Shown here one piece after another: positions 41,376 through 49,647 of a stretch of 64,000 nt of DNA. Each line of letters begins with the position of its first letter. Position 1 is the stretch's first letter. Both the position numbers and the translations under genes were made by a program. Source of the DNA: Nitrosopumilus sp. b1 (lineage in GTDB: Archaea; Thermoproteota; Nitrososphaeria; Nitrososphaerales; Nitrosopumilaceae); contig NZ_MU078715.1 in NCBI RefSeq assembly GCF_014078545.1, positions 18,057-82,056 of the forward strand, read 5' to 3'. The notes beneath the pieces are model-generated. The model was not told where the DNA came from. It did not search any database and saw nothing but the letters and a program-made list of their open reading frames with translations.

Positions 41376-42026
41376 TTACCATGATGAAAACAATGCCTTT
41401 GCAAAGCTTTCTGCTCTTGAGAATCTAGAATTGATCTCTTGCCAATCTACAACATTCCACCAGGCAGCAATATAGTCAGGTCTTTTGTTTTGATATTTTA
41501 GATAATACGCATGCTCCCATACATCCAATCCCAAAAGGGGGACAAGTTGTTCTATTACAGGGTTATCCTGATTTTCCATTGCTTTGTATTCAACGTTTTT
41601 TGATTTTGGATTGTAAACAAGCCAGCCCCATCCACTTCCCTGAATTGTTGCAGTTTTGTTAGAAAATTCTTCTTTAAATTTATCAAAACTTCCAAATGAT
41701 TTGTCTATTGATTTTGCAATATTTCCATCTGGTTTTCCACCTGCACCTGGTGCCATACTCTTCCAAAACATTTCGTGGTTAACATAACCACCACCATGAA
41801 AGTTGATCTTTCCGCGAATTTCTGGCTTTACTTGATCCAAATCAGCAAGTATTTTGATTACTCCTTGATCTTGATTTTCTTCAGACATGTCTTCCCAAGC
41901 ATCATTTAGTCCATTGGTGTATGCCTGATGATGCTTTGTATGATGAATCTCCATAGTCTGAGCATCCAAATGTGGCTCTAGTGCATCATACGCATAAGGC
42001 ATCTTTGGAAGCTTGTGTTCAACCAC
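41376..42026 (-). CDS. sodA: Superoxide dismutase, Mn/Fe family
   Basis: Disproportionates superoxide. In 216 residues the metal ligands are H28 (MEIHHTKHH), H84 (YVNHEMFWK), D168 and H172 (LDVWEHAYYLKYQ). The metal-type residues lean to the manganese pattern: a GGG stretch at 78-80 in place of the Fe-type Gln, and ENQDNP around 153 resembling the Mn-type NQDSP. Cambialistic activity is possible, so the metal is uncertain. It is monocistronic, with cytosolic location expected. It is relevant for protection in an obligate aerobe with high copper and iron demand. Confidence 0.93.
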   Translation of the reverse strand: MVEHKLPKMPYAYDALEPHLDAQTMEIHHTKHHQAYTNGLNDAWEDMSEENQDQGVIKILADLDQVKPEIRGKINFHGGGYVNHEMFWKSMAPGAGGKPDGNIAKSIDKSFGSFDKFKEEFSNKTATIQGSGWGWLVYNPKSKNVEYKAMENQDNPVIEQLVPLLGLDVWEHAYYLKYQNKRPDYIAAWWNVVDWQEINSRFSRAESFAKALFSSW

Positions 42027-42086
42027 GGGGATAATACGTCATGCTTTGTTTTAAACTCGTTGAGAACGAAAAAGTATAGAGGGTTT

Positions 42087-43520
42087 CTAGGTTACTGCAG
42101 TTTTGGGCTGTTCCCGCACTACAAATCCTCCTTCTGTACATTCAGGAGGAGGAATCTTCTTTGCACCGCCTAGACCAAGTGTTGTAATAATTACCGACGC
42201 CATAATTATTGTAAATACTATCTGCGGGTAGGCCTCAGCATTAGGAAGACCCATAGTTAGTGGAAATGTTGCCAAGACAGCTGCTGCCAATCCACGTGGG
42301 ATCATTATAGTGGTTACTTTCTTGTCAAGCTTTGAGAAGGAATTCGTTAGAGTCATCTTACTTAGAATCACTCTACCAATGTAAATTGCTACAGTTGCAA
42401 TTATTCCAAATATGACATATTCTATATTTCCAAAGCTTGCTAATAGTCCTACAAAGACAAAGAAGAATGTTCTAACCAAGAAGGTCAATTGATTATGCAT
42501 GGAATCATTTGTGTCAATGTTTGGCATTTTGAATCGGAATAATTTTGCAAAACGATGCTTGTTTCCCACCATCAAGCCAAACACTAGTGCCGTTAATGCC
42601 CCAGATTCTCCATAATGATTTGCAAAGAAGTATAGTACAAACAAAATTCCCAAAGTAAGCATGTATACGTGCTGACCCTTCATGAATTTGCTTGATAGAT
42701 ACATCCAAGGCAATCCAACACCTAGACCAAGAATTAATCCCACAGCAATTGAGCTTCCAATTGTATCACCAAGGGTTTGCAAGTCTAGGGTTCCAACAAC
42801 TATAGCACCAAACATTACAAATGCAACAATGGTGGCCAAGATGTCTGTAAGGGCTGATTCAAAACTAAGTAGAGATTTTGCTTTATCAGAAATTCTAAGA
42901 TTTCTGACCAATCCAAACACAATTGCAGAGCTGCTTCCACCAACAATTGAGCCAAGTAAAATGCTATCAAGCCACTCCCATCCAAAACCAAAGTGAGCTA
43001 AAGCAGCTACAATTCCTACAGATATTGCAAATCCTACAACGGATAATATTACTGCAAAATGAGCAGTCTTTGCCATACTCTTCAAATCAAGATTTAGTCC
43101 ACCATCAAACATGATGATAATTAATGCAATAGCAGCAAAATATGGTACGATTTCAATTATTACATCAGGTTGAATCAATCCTAGTACAGGTCCAATGATC
43201 ACACCTAGAATCATCAAGAATGCAACATCTGGAATTCCAGTTTTTTTGAAAAATGCCTCACCTGATACTCCTAGAAATATTGTAACTCCAGCAGCTAATA
43301 ACAACACAGGAGCTGAAACGATAGAATCAGAAGCAACAGAATGTACAATATTATTAATCCAATCTAATGCCGGCCCAATTACGGCAGTACCCGAGGATTC
43401 ACCGGAGGTGGGAAAGATGCCACTTAGATCTATTGATAAATTATTGCCATCAATTTTTGGAAGAGACAATCCCCCTACATACTGATTAAGGATTTCTAGT
43501 ATGCTAAGTACAAACTGCAT
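42087..43520 (-). CDS. Cation/proton antiporter, CPA family
   Basis: A 477-residue transporter with an 80-residue N-terminal extension and about eleven or twelve transmembrane segments. Family landmarks are IMFDGGLNLDLKSMAKTAHF (about 135-155), GSIVGGSSSAIVFGLV, FESALTDILATIVAF (about 215-230, the conserved Asp) and IPRGLAAAVLATFPLTMGLP. These match NhaP/KefB-type antiporters that exchange Na+ or K+ for H+. There is no C-terminal RCK/TrkA domain; the last residues are a short proline-rich tail. It is monocistronic. Confidence 0.88.
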   Translation of the reverse strand: MQFVLSILEILNQYVGGLSLPKIDGNNLSIDLSGIFPTSGESSGTAVIGPALDWINNIVHSVASDSIVSAPVLLLAAGVTIFLGVSGEAFFKKTGIPDVAFLMILGVIIGPVLGLIQPDVIIEIVPYFAAIALIIIMFDGGLNLDLKSMAKTAHFAVILSVVGFAISVGIVAALAHFGFGWEWLDSILLGSIVGGSSSAIVFGLVRNLRISDKAKSLLSFESALTDILATIVAFVMFGAIVVGTLDLQTLGDTIGSSIAVGLILGLGVGLPWMYLSSKFMKGQHVYMLTLGILFVLYFFANHYGESGALTALVFGLMVGNKHRFAKLFRFKMPNIDTNDSMHNQLTFLVRTFFFVFVGLLASFGNIEYVIFGIIATVAIYIGRVILSKMTLTNSFSKLDKKVTTIMIPRGLAAAVLATFPLTMGLPNAEAYPQIVFTIIMASVIITTLGLGGAKKIPPPECTEGGFVVREQPKTAVT

Positions 43521-43619
43521 CCGAATCGATTTTAATTTAAAATTTGACTAATAGCAAACCGTGTCAAGAATATTTGATTCCGATGGGTCAAAAACAGTGC
43601 ATTTGTTCCAAGGCATATT

Positions 43620-43868
43620 TTAGAAGTTCATTAGGCGCTGACGGTACTCTAGGATCAGAGATTTTAGCTGAGGCTTGTACTCAGAGATGAATTGTTTCAC
43701 CATTGATTCACTTTCAATGTCTTCCATGTCTAACTGCATATCGTCAGGTAGTTGTGCATTCATAGAGTATAGTACTTTTATTGCATCTATAGGCTGCCCC
43801 AGATTCATGGCATAATCAAAGGCACGCTCCATTCTATCGATTACAGTGTCAAATTTTTGTAATGACAT
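43620..43868 (-). CDS. Small hypothetical protein (82 aa)
   Basis: Not recognised. A helical, acidic protein beginning MSLQKFDTVIDRMERAFDYA and ending SLILEYRQRLMNF, with the stretch DDMQLDMEDIESESMV in the middle. No cysteines, no membrane segment. It resembles a small all-helical regulatory or adaptor protein. It is followed 62 nt upstream by the zinc protein gene on the same strand, so co-transcription is possible. Codon usage and length favour a real gene. Confidence 0.6.
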   Translation of the reverse strand: MSLQKFDTVIDRMERAFDYAMNLGQPIDAIKVLYSMNAQLPDDMQLDMEDIESESMVKQFISEYKPQLKSLILEYRQRLMNF

Positions 43869-43930
43869 ACTGGAAATATGTCTGGTGAGATAAAAAAGGC
43901 AAGGTAATGGTATAATCCTGTTTATTTCGT

Positions 43931-44218
43931 CTAGTATGCAACTTTTCGAATAAGGTGTGGTTCCTTAAGAAGTAAAATATCATCATGCCTACTTGCCAAA
44001 TCAACTCTCTTCAAATTTAGATTCGTTACAACGGTAAGGGCTTCACATCTTGTGCAGAGAAAGGTTTTGCCATAAGAGATGTTTTCAGCTATAACATTTT
44101 CTTCTAACTTATCGGATTTGTTACAGGTAGGGCACAACCTAGGATCAGAAAGAATCGTGATGATTTCCTTAACATAAAATGTTCTTGCCAATTTCAATAC
44201 AGGGTTTTGTCCTAGCAT
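43931..44218 (-). CDS. Zinc-finger protein (CxxC-type)
   Basis: A 95-residue protein with a CPTC ... CTRC arrangement (LCPTCNKSDKLEENV, FLCTRCEALTVV), about 30 residues apart, a probable four-Cys zinc ribbon in residues 28-66. The N-terminal part has a helical VLKLARTFYVKEI and the C-terminal part is basic, RVDLASRHDDILLLKEPHLI. It is not the same family as the three CPCC ribbons in this window. A nucleic-acid-binding role is a reasonable but unproven inference. It is divergent from the small ORF at 44290. Confidence 0.65.
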   Translation of the reverse strand: MLGQNPVLKLARTFYVKEIITILSDPRLCPTCNKSDKLEENVIAENISYGKTFLCTRCEALTVVTNLNLKRVDLASRHDDILLLKEPHLIRKVAY

Positions 44219-44289
44219 TAAGAGTTTACAAAAAGGCAGGCCACAAATTGCTCGCCATCCTATAATATTTCTCTGCCATGATACTATTC

Positions 44290-44448
44290 ATGTCGCTAAC
44301 AGTTCTAACCTGTTACCCCCAAAAGCCAGACATAGAGTCATTTCCTGGTGGAAGTGAGGCCAAAAACCCTCTTCCAACAGGAGTGAATGAACTTTGGATG
44401 GAAGTTGCAGGGTTATCATGGATTTTTCTTGAAGACGATTTCACTTAG
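44290..44448 (+). CDS. Small hypothetical protein (52 aa)
   Basis: A 52-codon ORF beginning MSLTVLTCYPQKPDIESFPG, continuing with GGSEAKNPLPTGVNELWMEV and ending EDDFT. A TATA-like TATAATAT at 44262-44269 is 28 nt before the ATG, giving a leaderless mRNA. It lies 20 nt before the secreted coiled-coil gene and could share its transcript. The proline- and tryptophan-containing composition looks like folded protein rather than random frame. Not recognised; accepted with moderate confidence. Confidence 0.5.
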   Translation: MSLTVLTCYPQKPDIESFPGGSEAKNPLPTGVNELWMEVAGLSWIFLEDDFT

Positions 44449-44456
44449 AATACTAT

Positions 44457-44465
44457 GAGGAGGTG
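44457..44465 (+). promoter_or_regulatory. Strong Shine-Dalgarno GAGGAGGTG
   Basis: GAGGAGGTG complements the 3' end of archaeal 16S rRNA (ACCUCC core). It is 2 nt from the first ATG (44468) and 5 nt from the second (44471), so the second ATG is the better spaced start of the secreted coiled-coil gene. The site shows that this gene is internal to a transcript, unlike the leaderless genes around it. Confidence 0.6.
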
Positions 44466-44470
44466 TTATG

Positions 44471-44899
44471 ATGAATAAAACTAGAAACATAATTCTAACA
44501 TTGGTGCTTTCCTTAGGTCTGATATTTACTGGTTCTCAGGTTACTGAAGCATATGCATTATCCACAGCAAAATATGTCAATACAGATGTTGCAATAAAAA
44601 CTCAAGCAGATAGAATCAAGGATACTGTAGCAGTCAACAAAAAATTTGAGATGAAAAACATGATTCTTGAGGCAAACTTTGCAAAGTCAAAGGCCGATGC
44701 AAAGTTGACACTAGACAAGGATTTGAAGAAGGCTTCCAGTAATAAGGTAAAGATCAAAAAAGCCTATGAGAAATATGATGCAGAAATTACGAAAATCAAA
44801 AGCACTTATGATAAGCAATTCAAACAGCTAAAATTTGATCATTATCAAGATCTTCAAAGTCTAAAAAAGATGTACTCTACCAAAATTCAGTACTCCTAA
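44471..44899 (+). CDS. Secreted coiled-coil protein
   Basis: Not recognised. The signal peptide (MNKTRNIILTLVLSLGLIFT, cleavage near TEAYA) is followed by a Lys-rich coiled-coil region of about 100 residues: KFEMKNMILEANFAKSKADA, then KKAYEKYDAEITKIKSTYDK. There are no cysteines. It is probably released or attached to the cell surface. I place the start at the second ATG (44471), matching the Shine-Dalgarno at 44457-44465; the first ATG adds one Met only. It may be co-transcribed with the 52-residue ORF upstream. Confidence 0.72.
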   Translation: MNKTRNIILTLVLSLGLIFTGSQVTEAYALSTAKYVNTDVAIKTQADRIKDTVAVNKKFEMKNMILEANFAKSKADAKLTLDKDLKKASSNKVKIKKAYEKYDAEITKIKSTYDKQFKQLKFDHYQDLQSLKKMYSTKIQYS

Positions 44900-44973
44900 T
44901 CACTAATTTTTCCAAGTGATTTTTCTCATTTTATAGAAAACGATATTTATCATAAATTATTATACTCATACTA

Positions 44974-45114
44974 GTGGGTAATGATACGATAAAAATACGA
45001 TTCAAACTAAAGGGAGAATCAGAAATTAGAATAGAGATAATATCAAAAAATCAATTTGATAAAATAAAAAAACTACCAATAATGGAATTTTGTGAGATTT
45101 TTAAAGATGACTAG
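44974..45114 (+). CDS. Small hypothetical protein (46 aa)
   Basis: A 46-codon ORF with a GTG start: GNDTIKIRFKLKGESEIRIE, then IISKNQFDKIKKLPIMEFCE and FKDD. The pattern of alternating hydrophobic and charged residues suggests an amphipathic beta hairpin plus helix. An AT-rich TATA-like stretch (AAATTATTATAC, about 44953-44964) lies 20 nt upstream. It ends 4 bp inside the convergent histidine kinase gene. Not recognised; existence moderately likely. Confidence 0.45.
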   Translation: MGNDTIKIRFKLKGESEIRIEIISKNQFDKIKKLPIMEFCEIFKDD

Positions 45115-47414
45115 AGAGAGAGTTCTTTTTCTTGGATTTCTGAAGTATTCAAAAATTCATTCCATTCTTTGTTTTTAGGAAGTTTGATAGTAAATTTTGT
45201 TTCTTTACCAACAATGCTCGAAACAGAGAGGGTTCCTCCGTGTTTTTCAATAATGTTTTTACAGCTTGGCAATCCCAAGCCGGTTCCTACCTGTCTTGTA
45301 GTAAACAAAGGATCAAAGATTTTTGGAATTATTTCTGGTGGAATTCCGGGTCCAGTATCTTTGACTTCAATTAAGACAAAATCTCCTCTATCAGATATTT
45401 CTTTTCCAGTTACAGTTATTGCTCCTTTTTGTCCACCTATAGCTTGAATAGCATTCATGAATAAATTTACAAAAACAACTTCGAGTTTTTCTGAATCACA
45501 ATGAATTGTAATAGATTCTAAAGGAGGATGTATTGTTATGTGCTCTGGTAAATGAATCCGGTCTATGCTATCGGAAACTATCTGCGACAAGGAATGATCT
45601 TTCTTTGTCAATGGAGTATTTCTTAGATAATCCAATACATCTTCAATCTGGTGTTGCATTCTATCAATTGCTCTGTTGACTCTAGTCCACTGTGAATTTT
45701 CATGTTCATCCATTTTTCCTTCTCGTTTGAGAATTAACATCTCGACCGTGTTTTTTAAGACACTGAGTGGATTTCTCATATCGTGTGCAATTCTAGCTGT
45801 TAGTTCTCCAATTACAGAAAGTCTCTTCATTTGTAGTTCTTCAATAACTTTTTGAGCACTTCGAATATCAGAAATATCACGAATCACAGTGTTGCTTCCA
45901 ACCAAATTTCCTTTTTCATCATAAAGATTAGATGCAGAGAGTAATCCCGGAAAAGTTGTACCATCACGACGTTGAAAAATCATTTCTTGATTAACTACTT
46001 CACCATCATTTTTCCAAAGTTCAAATGATCTTTTAATGTCTGGAATACTATCTTTTGAACAAAAATCAAATATTGATTTACCAATGACTTCATCTCTTTC
46101 ATAACCAAATGCTCTTGCATATGGAATATTGCAATCGGTGATTATTCCTTCAAGATTTATTGTTCTATTCAAACCAGGTGACTTTTCATACAAGTCCTGA
46201 TATTTTTTTACTGCAGATTCATGTAGAGATTGTGATTCTTTTAGGGAATTTACCATTTTATTAAACGATTTAGCCAATGCACCAATTTCATCATTAGTTG
46301 CAGGTAGGTTGACATCAAAATTGCCGCTTTGAACCTGAAGTGTTGCCTGCTGGAGATTTTTTATTGGTCTCACAAGGTGATTAGTAAAAACAAGAGAGCC
46401 GCCAATTACAGAGATGAGGATTAGAGAAATTGCAGAGGTTAGAATTATTTGTAAATATTGGATTTCATAAAAGGCTTCATCTTTGCTAATTTCAGCAATA
46501 TAGTACCAATCAGTTCCAGAAATAGGAGTAATAGAGCCTACAACATTTTTCCCAAGATAGTTATTGTATCCATCCAGATTCCAAGTTTTTCCTTCTGATA
46601 GTCCGGTCAAAATTTTTGATTTGTCACCTGTTTGTGGATCAATCATTTGAATTTCAAGCTCGGGCCTGATGTTAATTGAATCAATAAGCTGTTTTGTAGG
46701 ATTTGGTTTTGATAGCATGAACCCTTCCGAATTAATTACAAATGTATCAACAGTGTTATAATCATCGATTAAGCTTTTCAGACTTGGATTCATTTCAAAT
46801 ACATTAACTCGAATAGTTAGAATTCCTTCTAAACCGACTTCCCCACGAATTGGTGCAGAAATGAATAATGTTGGAACTCCAACTTCATAAAATCCATATT
46901 CATTTTCGATTGCTGCTTCAGATGGATGAATATCACTTGCAGAGATAATTCCTTGTTTTGCGAGTATGAAGTGTTCTTGTGTATTTAGATTGTAACTAAT
47001 GGGTTCAATGCCTGTAAAAAATAATATTTTGTTTGTGTGTGGATCAGAAATCATAATTTGAGAGAGCCAATTATAATTGTTAATTAGTACATCGGCTTGT
47101 CTTTCCAATACAAATTGGGAATCAAAAAAGTCAGTCGAATGTGGATCAGAAATACGTAATTGCTTTGTATTCAAGATAAATAGCTGATTTGTGGCAATGT
47201 TTTCAGCATTTGACTTTCTCTCATTAATCCATTTTTCAACATTTTGTGCACCAATTCCCGATATTGAGTTTAGCTGATTCTTTAAGGAATTAGTTTCGTT
47301 GTTAATCTTTTCAACATAAAATGAACCGCCGATTAGTGCAATCGGAATCAAGCTTAGAAGCAGCATCAGAGAAATTAATTTTTTTGAGTAGCTAAAAGAA
47401 CTGTATATCATCAT
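45111..47414 (-). CDS. Sensor histidine kinase: Cache-HAMP-PAS-HisKA-HATPase
   Basis: A 767-residue membrane-bound sensor kinase. TM1 is at about 12-33, a double-Cache-like extracellular sensor follows to about 315, TM2 is 322-344, HAMP 345-395, PAS 402-515, and HisKA holds the phosphorylatable H544 in TARIAHDMRNPLS. The HATPase domain has N654 (FMNAIQA), DTGPG (686-690) and GTGLGL (710-715). It overlaps the upstream binding-protein gene by 4 bp, so the two are a coupled unit: a substrate-binding protein probably presents its ligand to this sensor. No response regulator is fused; orphan regulators lie at 52488 and 54708. Confidence 0.92.
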   Translation of the reverse strand: MMIYSSFSYSKKLISLMLLLSLIPIALIGGSFYVEKINNETNSLKNQLNSISGIGAQNVEKWINERKSNAENIATNQLFILNTKQLRISDPHSTDFFDSQFVLERQADVLINNYNWLSQIMISDPHTNKILFFTGIEPISYNLNTQEHFILAKQGIISASDIHPSEAAIENEYGFYEVGVPTLFISAPIRGEVGLEGILTIRVNVFEMNPSLKSLIDDYNTVDTFVINSEGFMLSKPNPTKQLIDSINIRPELEIQMIDPQTGDKSKILTGLSEGKTWNLDGYNNYLGKNVVGSITPISGTDWYYIAEISKDEAFYEIQYLQIILTSAISLILISVIGGSLVFTNHLVRPIKNLQQATLQVQSGNFDVNLPATNDEIGALAKSFNKMVNSLKESQSLHESAVKKYQDLYEKSPGLNRTINLEGIITDCNIPYARAFGYERDEVIGKSIFDFCSKDSIPDIKRSFELWKNDGEVVNQEMIFQRRDGTTFPGLLSASNLYDEKGNLVGSNTVIRDISDIRSAQKVIEELQMKRLSVIGELTARIAHDMRNPLSVLKNTVEMLILKREGKMDEHENSQWTRVNRAIDRMQHQIEDVLDYLRNTPLTKKDHSLSQIVSDSIDRIHLPEHITIHPPLESITIHCDSEKLEVVFVNLFMNAIQAIGGQKGAITVTGKEISDRGDFVLIEVKDTGPGIPPEIIPKIFDPLFTTRQVGTGLGLPSCKNIIEKHGGTLSVSSIVGKETKFTIKLPKNKEWNEFLNTSEIQEKELSL

Positions 47415-48748
47415 ACATCATCCATTTCTACGACTCCAGGGTTTGCCCAGTTTCCACCCCATTTCACATACAAATCGTTTAGAAATTCATCCCATTCAGA
47501 TTTAGTTTGATAATCGGGGTATGGAATTGGCCTTATAGGATCTTCTGAGCTGGCAACTATTTTGAATTGCCCATTATCTAGAATCTGACCAATCCGAAGT
47601 ACTTTGGCCAAATGTTGGTTATTTGGATCTATGCCAACTGTTCCCCCAGGTGCAGATAGGGTAAGGCCCTTTATTGCATTTCGAACATTATGTAAACTCG
47701 TTGTTTCTGCCTTTTCAACGGCCTTTGCATAAAGGAAGATTCCATTGTATGCAGCCTCCATTGGATCATCAGTTACACGGTCTTGTCCATATTCATTCTT
47801 GAAGCTTGTAACAAAATCCCTATTTGATTCATTTTCTAAACTTTGAAAATAATTCCATGAAGCATAATCTCCTTTAACATATTCAGCTCCAATGTGTCGT
47901 ATTTCATCTTCTGCAATACTAAATGAAATTGTTGGAATGTTTTCAGAAGTTATACCGTTTTTTCGTAAGGTTTTAAAAAAATAGACATTACTATCCCCAT
48001 TAATGGTATTTAATATTACATCTGGATTGGTTGTAGAAATTTTTTCAATAACATCATCAAAGTTTTTTTCTCCCAGTAGTTTGTATTCTTCGCCAACAAC
48101 TTCTCCACCAAGCATCTCAATCTGATGTTTAATTATCTCATTTGCACTTCTTGGAAATACATAATCAGAGCCAACTAAGAAAAATCTTTCTCCCAAGTTT
48201 TGGTGTGCCCAAATTACTGTGGGCATAACTTGTTGATTTGGTGCTGCACCTGTATAAACAATGTTTGGTGATTTTTCAAGTCCTTCATATTGTACTGGAT
48301 AAAACAAAAGGTGATCATATTTTTCAATTACAGGAAGCATTGTTTTTCTGCTTGCAGATGTCCAACCACCAAAAATTACATCGACTTCTTCTTGTACAAT
48401 AAGATGTTCTGCCTGATTGGCAAAGGTATCCCAATCGGATTGTCCATCTAAAACTATAGGAGTAACTTTTCTTCCAAGAATTCCACCCCGATCATTGAGT
48501 TGTTTTATTGCTAACAGAGTAGAATCAACAACTGGTTTTTCACTAATTGCCATGGTTCCTGTCAAGGAATGAATGATTCCAATCTTTATTGGATCATCTT
48601 CAATAATTGGAACATGATATGATTTTGGCTGATATTCGACTAGTGTTTCTTGGGAATACTGTTCATTTCCTAAATTGTATAGAGATAATGCAGTTGCTGC
48701 AAGGATGAATACTCCAATAATGGTAATTGTTACAAGAACCTTATCCAT
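47411..48748 (-). CDS. Membrane-anchored urea/amide-type substrate-binding protein
   Basis: A type I periplasmic-binding protein of 445 residues in the UrtA/FmdD/AmiC group. The N-terminal hydrophobic segment (about 4-24) is a signal or anchor. The fold starts IKIGIIHSLTGTMAISEKPV (near 57), continues with FGGWTSASRKTMLPVIEKYD and PVQYEGLEKSPNIVYTGAAP, and ends in the WGGNWANPGV tail of UrtA-like proteins. No ABC permease or ATPase is nearby; the next gene is the sensor kinase, overlapping by 4 bp. Its likely job is therefore ligand sensing, not import. The ligand may be urea, a short-chain amide or a related amine, by family inference. Confidence 0.87.
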   Translation of the reverse strand: MDKVLVTITIIGVFILAATALSLYNLGNEQYSQETLVEYQPKSYHVPIIEDDPIKIGIIHSLTGTMAISEKPVVDSTLLAIKQLNDRGGILGRKVTPIVLDGQSDWDTFANQAEHLIVQEEVDVIFGGWTSASRKTMLPVIEKYDHLLFYPVQYEGLEKSPNIVYTGAAPNQQVMPTVIWAHQNLGERFFLVGSDYVFPRSANEIIKHQIEMLGGEVVGEEYKLLGEKNFDDVIEKISTTNPDVILNTINGDSNVYFFKTLRKNGITSENIPTISFSIAEDEIRHIGAEYVKGDYASWNYFQSLENESNRDFVTSFKNEYGQDRVTDDPMEAAYNGIFLYAKAVEKAETTSLHNVRNAIKGLTLSAPGGTVGIDPNNQHLAKVLRIGQILDNGQFKIVASSEDPIRPIPYPDYQTKSEWDEFLNDLYVKWGGNWANPGVVEMDDV

Positions 48749-48834
48749 AGTAAAAAAATGACTTGTTTCTAGGAAATAATTTGTTTGTGTGAATCAAACA
48801 TACCTACTAGATTTAGATTTTTTATTGAGATAGG

Positions 48835-48865
48835 ACATGAGGGGGAGTCTTTTGCCCCCTCATGT
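48835..48865. terminator. Perfect 11-bp hairpin
   Basis: ACATGAGGGGG (48835-48845) and CCCCCTCATGT (48855-48865) form a perfect stem with a 9-nt loop (48846-48854). It lies between the HAD hydrolase stop (48935) and the promoter side of the binding-protein gene (48748). It could be a terminator for the hydrolase transcript or a structured leader for the binding protein. A typical archaeal terminator needs only a T-run, so this stem is unusual for the phylum. Confidence 0.5.
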
Positions 48866-48934
48866 AATAACATGACTTGATATGTATGCTATAATCAAAT
48901 GATATTTTACCATACCAATCCTTTTGCGGTATGC

Positions 48935-49579
48935 CTAAACTTCTTTCTCTCTAGGAAAAACTATCTTCAATAATTCAGTAGGAGAGTCAATGACATGTTC
49001 GGGATTTTCTTTTATCAAGGCCTCCTTGGTATTGTACCCCCAGGCCACTCCAATAGTGTGTAACTTTGACTTTTTTCCAGCAGTAATATCCCTGACTTCA
49101 TCTCCTACAAAGAATACTTGATTAGGGTTCAATTTTTTATCATGAAGGATTTTTTTGATAATTTTGTGTTTGCCAAAAACGCTTGGACCCGAATAAAAGA
49201 AATCAAAGATATCCAAGTTATTTCCTTGTAGAAATTTTTGAACGTTTGACTCAACGTTGGTAGTAAGTATGCCTATCTTACATCCCCGCTTTTTTAATTC
49301 CAATAGAGGTTCACGAAGCTCTAAGGGAGGTTTCAGATAGGCTATTTGATTATTGATCTCCTTTCTTGTTTTTCTTACAACAAAAGGTAGTTTAATCAAA
49401 GATATTCCAAGATGTTGAAGAATTTTTCTGGGTCGTTTTCCACGTAGATATTCAATTTCGTCATCTTTAATTTTCTTAAAATGAAATTCGTCGGATAATT
49501 TGTTTAATATTTTGATTATTGCATCAAGGGTATCAGCTATAGTTCCATCAAAATCAAAGATGACAGTTGGATTTGACAA
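48935..49579 (-). CDS. HAD-superfamily phosphatase (phosphoglycolate phosphatase-like)
   Basis: A 214-residue HAD hydrolase. Motif I is VIFDFDGTIADTLDAI (about 4-19), with nucleophile and acid-base Asp. Motif II is GILTTNVES. The motif III Lys is in HKIIKKILHDKKLNPNQV, and motif IV is VFFVGDEVRDITAGKKSKLH. The helical cap between motifs I and II makes it subclass I, as in phosphoglycolate phosphatase and haloacid dehalogenases; the substrate is unknown. It lies upstream of the binding-protein gene on the same strand but is separated by 186 bp including the hairpin. Confidence 0.87.
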   Translation of the reverse strand: MSNPTVIFDFDGTIADTLDAIIKILNKLSDEFHFKKIKDDEIEYLRGKRPRKILQHLGISLIKLPFVVRKTRKEINNQIAYLKPPLELREPLLELKKRGCKIGILTTNVESNVQKFLQGNNLDIFDFFYSGPSVFGKHKIIKKILHDKKLNPNQVFFVGDEVRDITAGKKSKLHTIGVAWGYNTKEALIKENPEHVIDSPTELLKIVFPREKEV

Positions 49580-49647
49580 TTCTTAGGCCCCAGTCTCCCT
49601 GAATAAATGTCAACAGATTTGTGTATTAAAAGTGGATGGCTTGAGAA

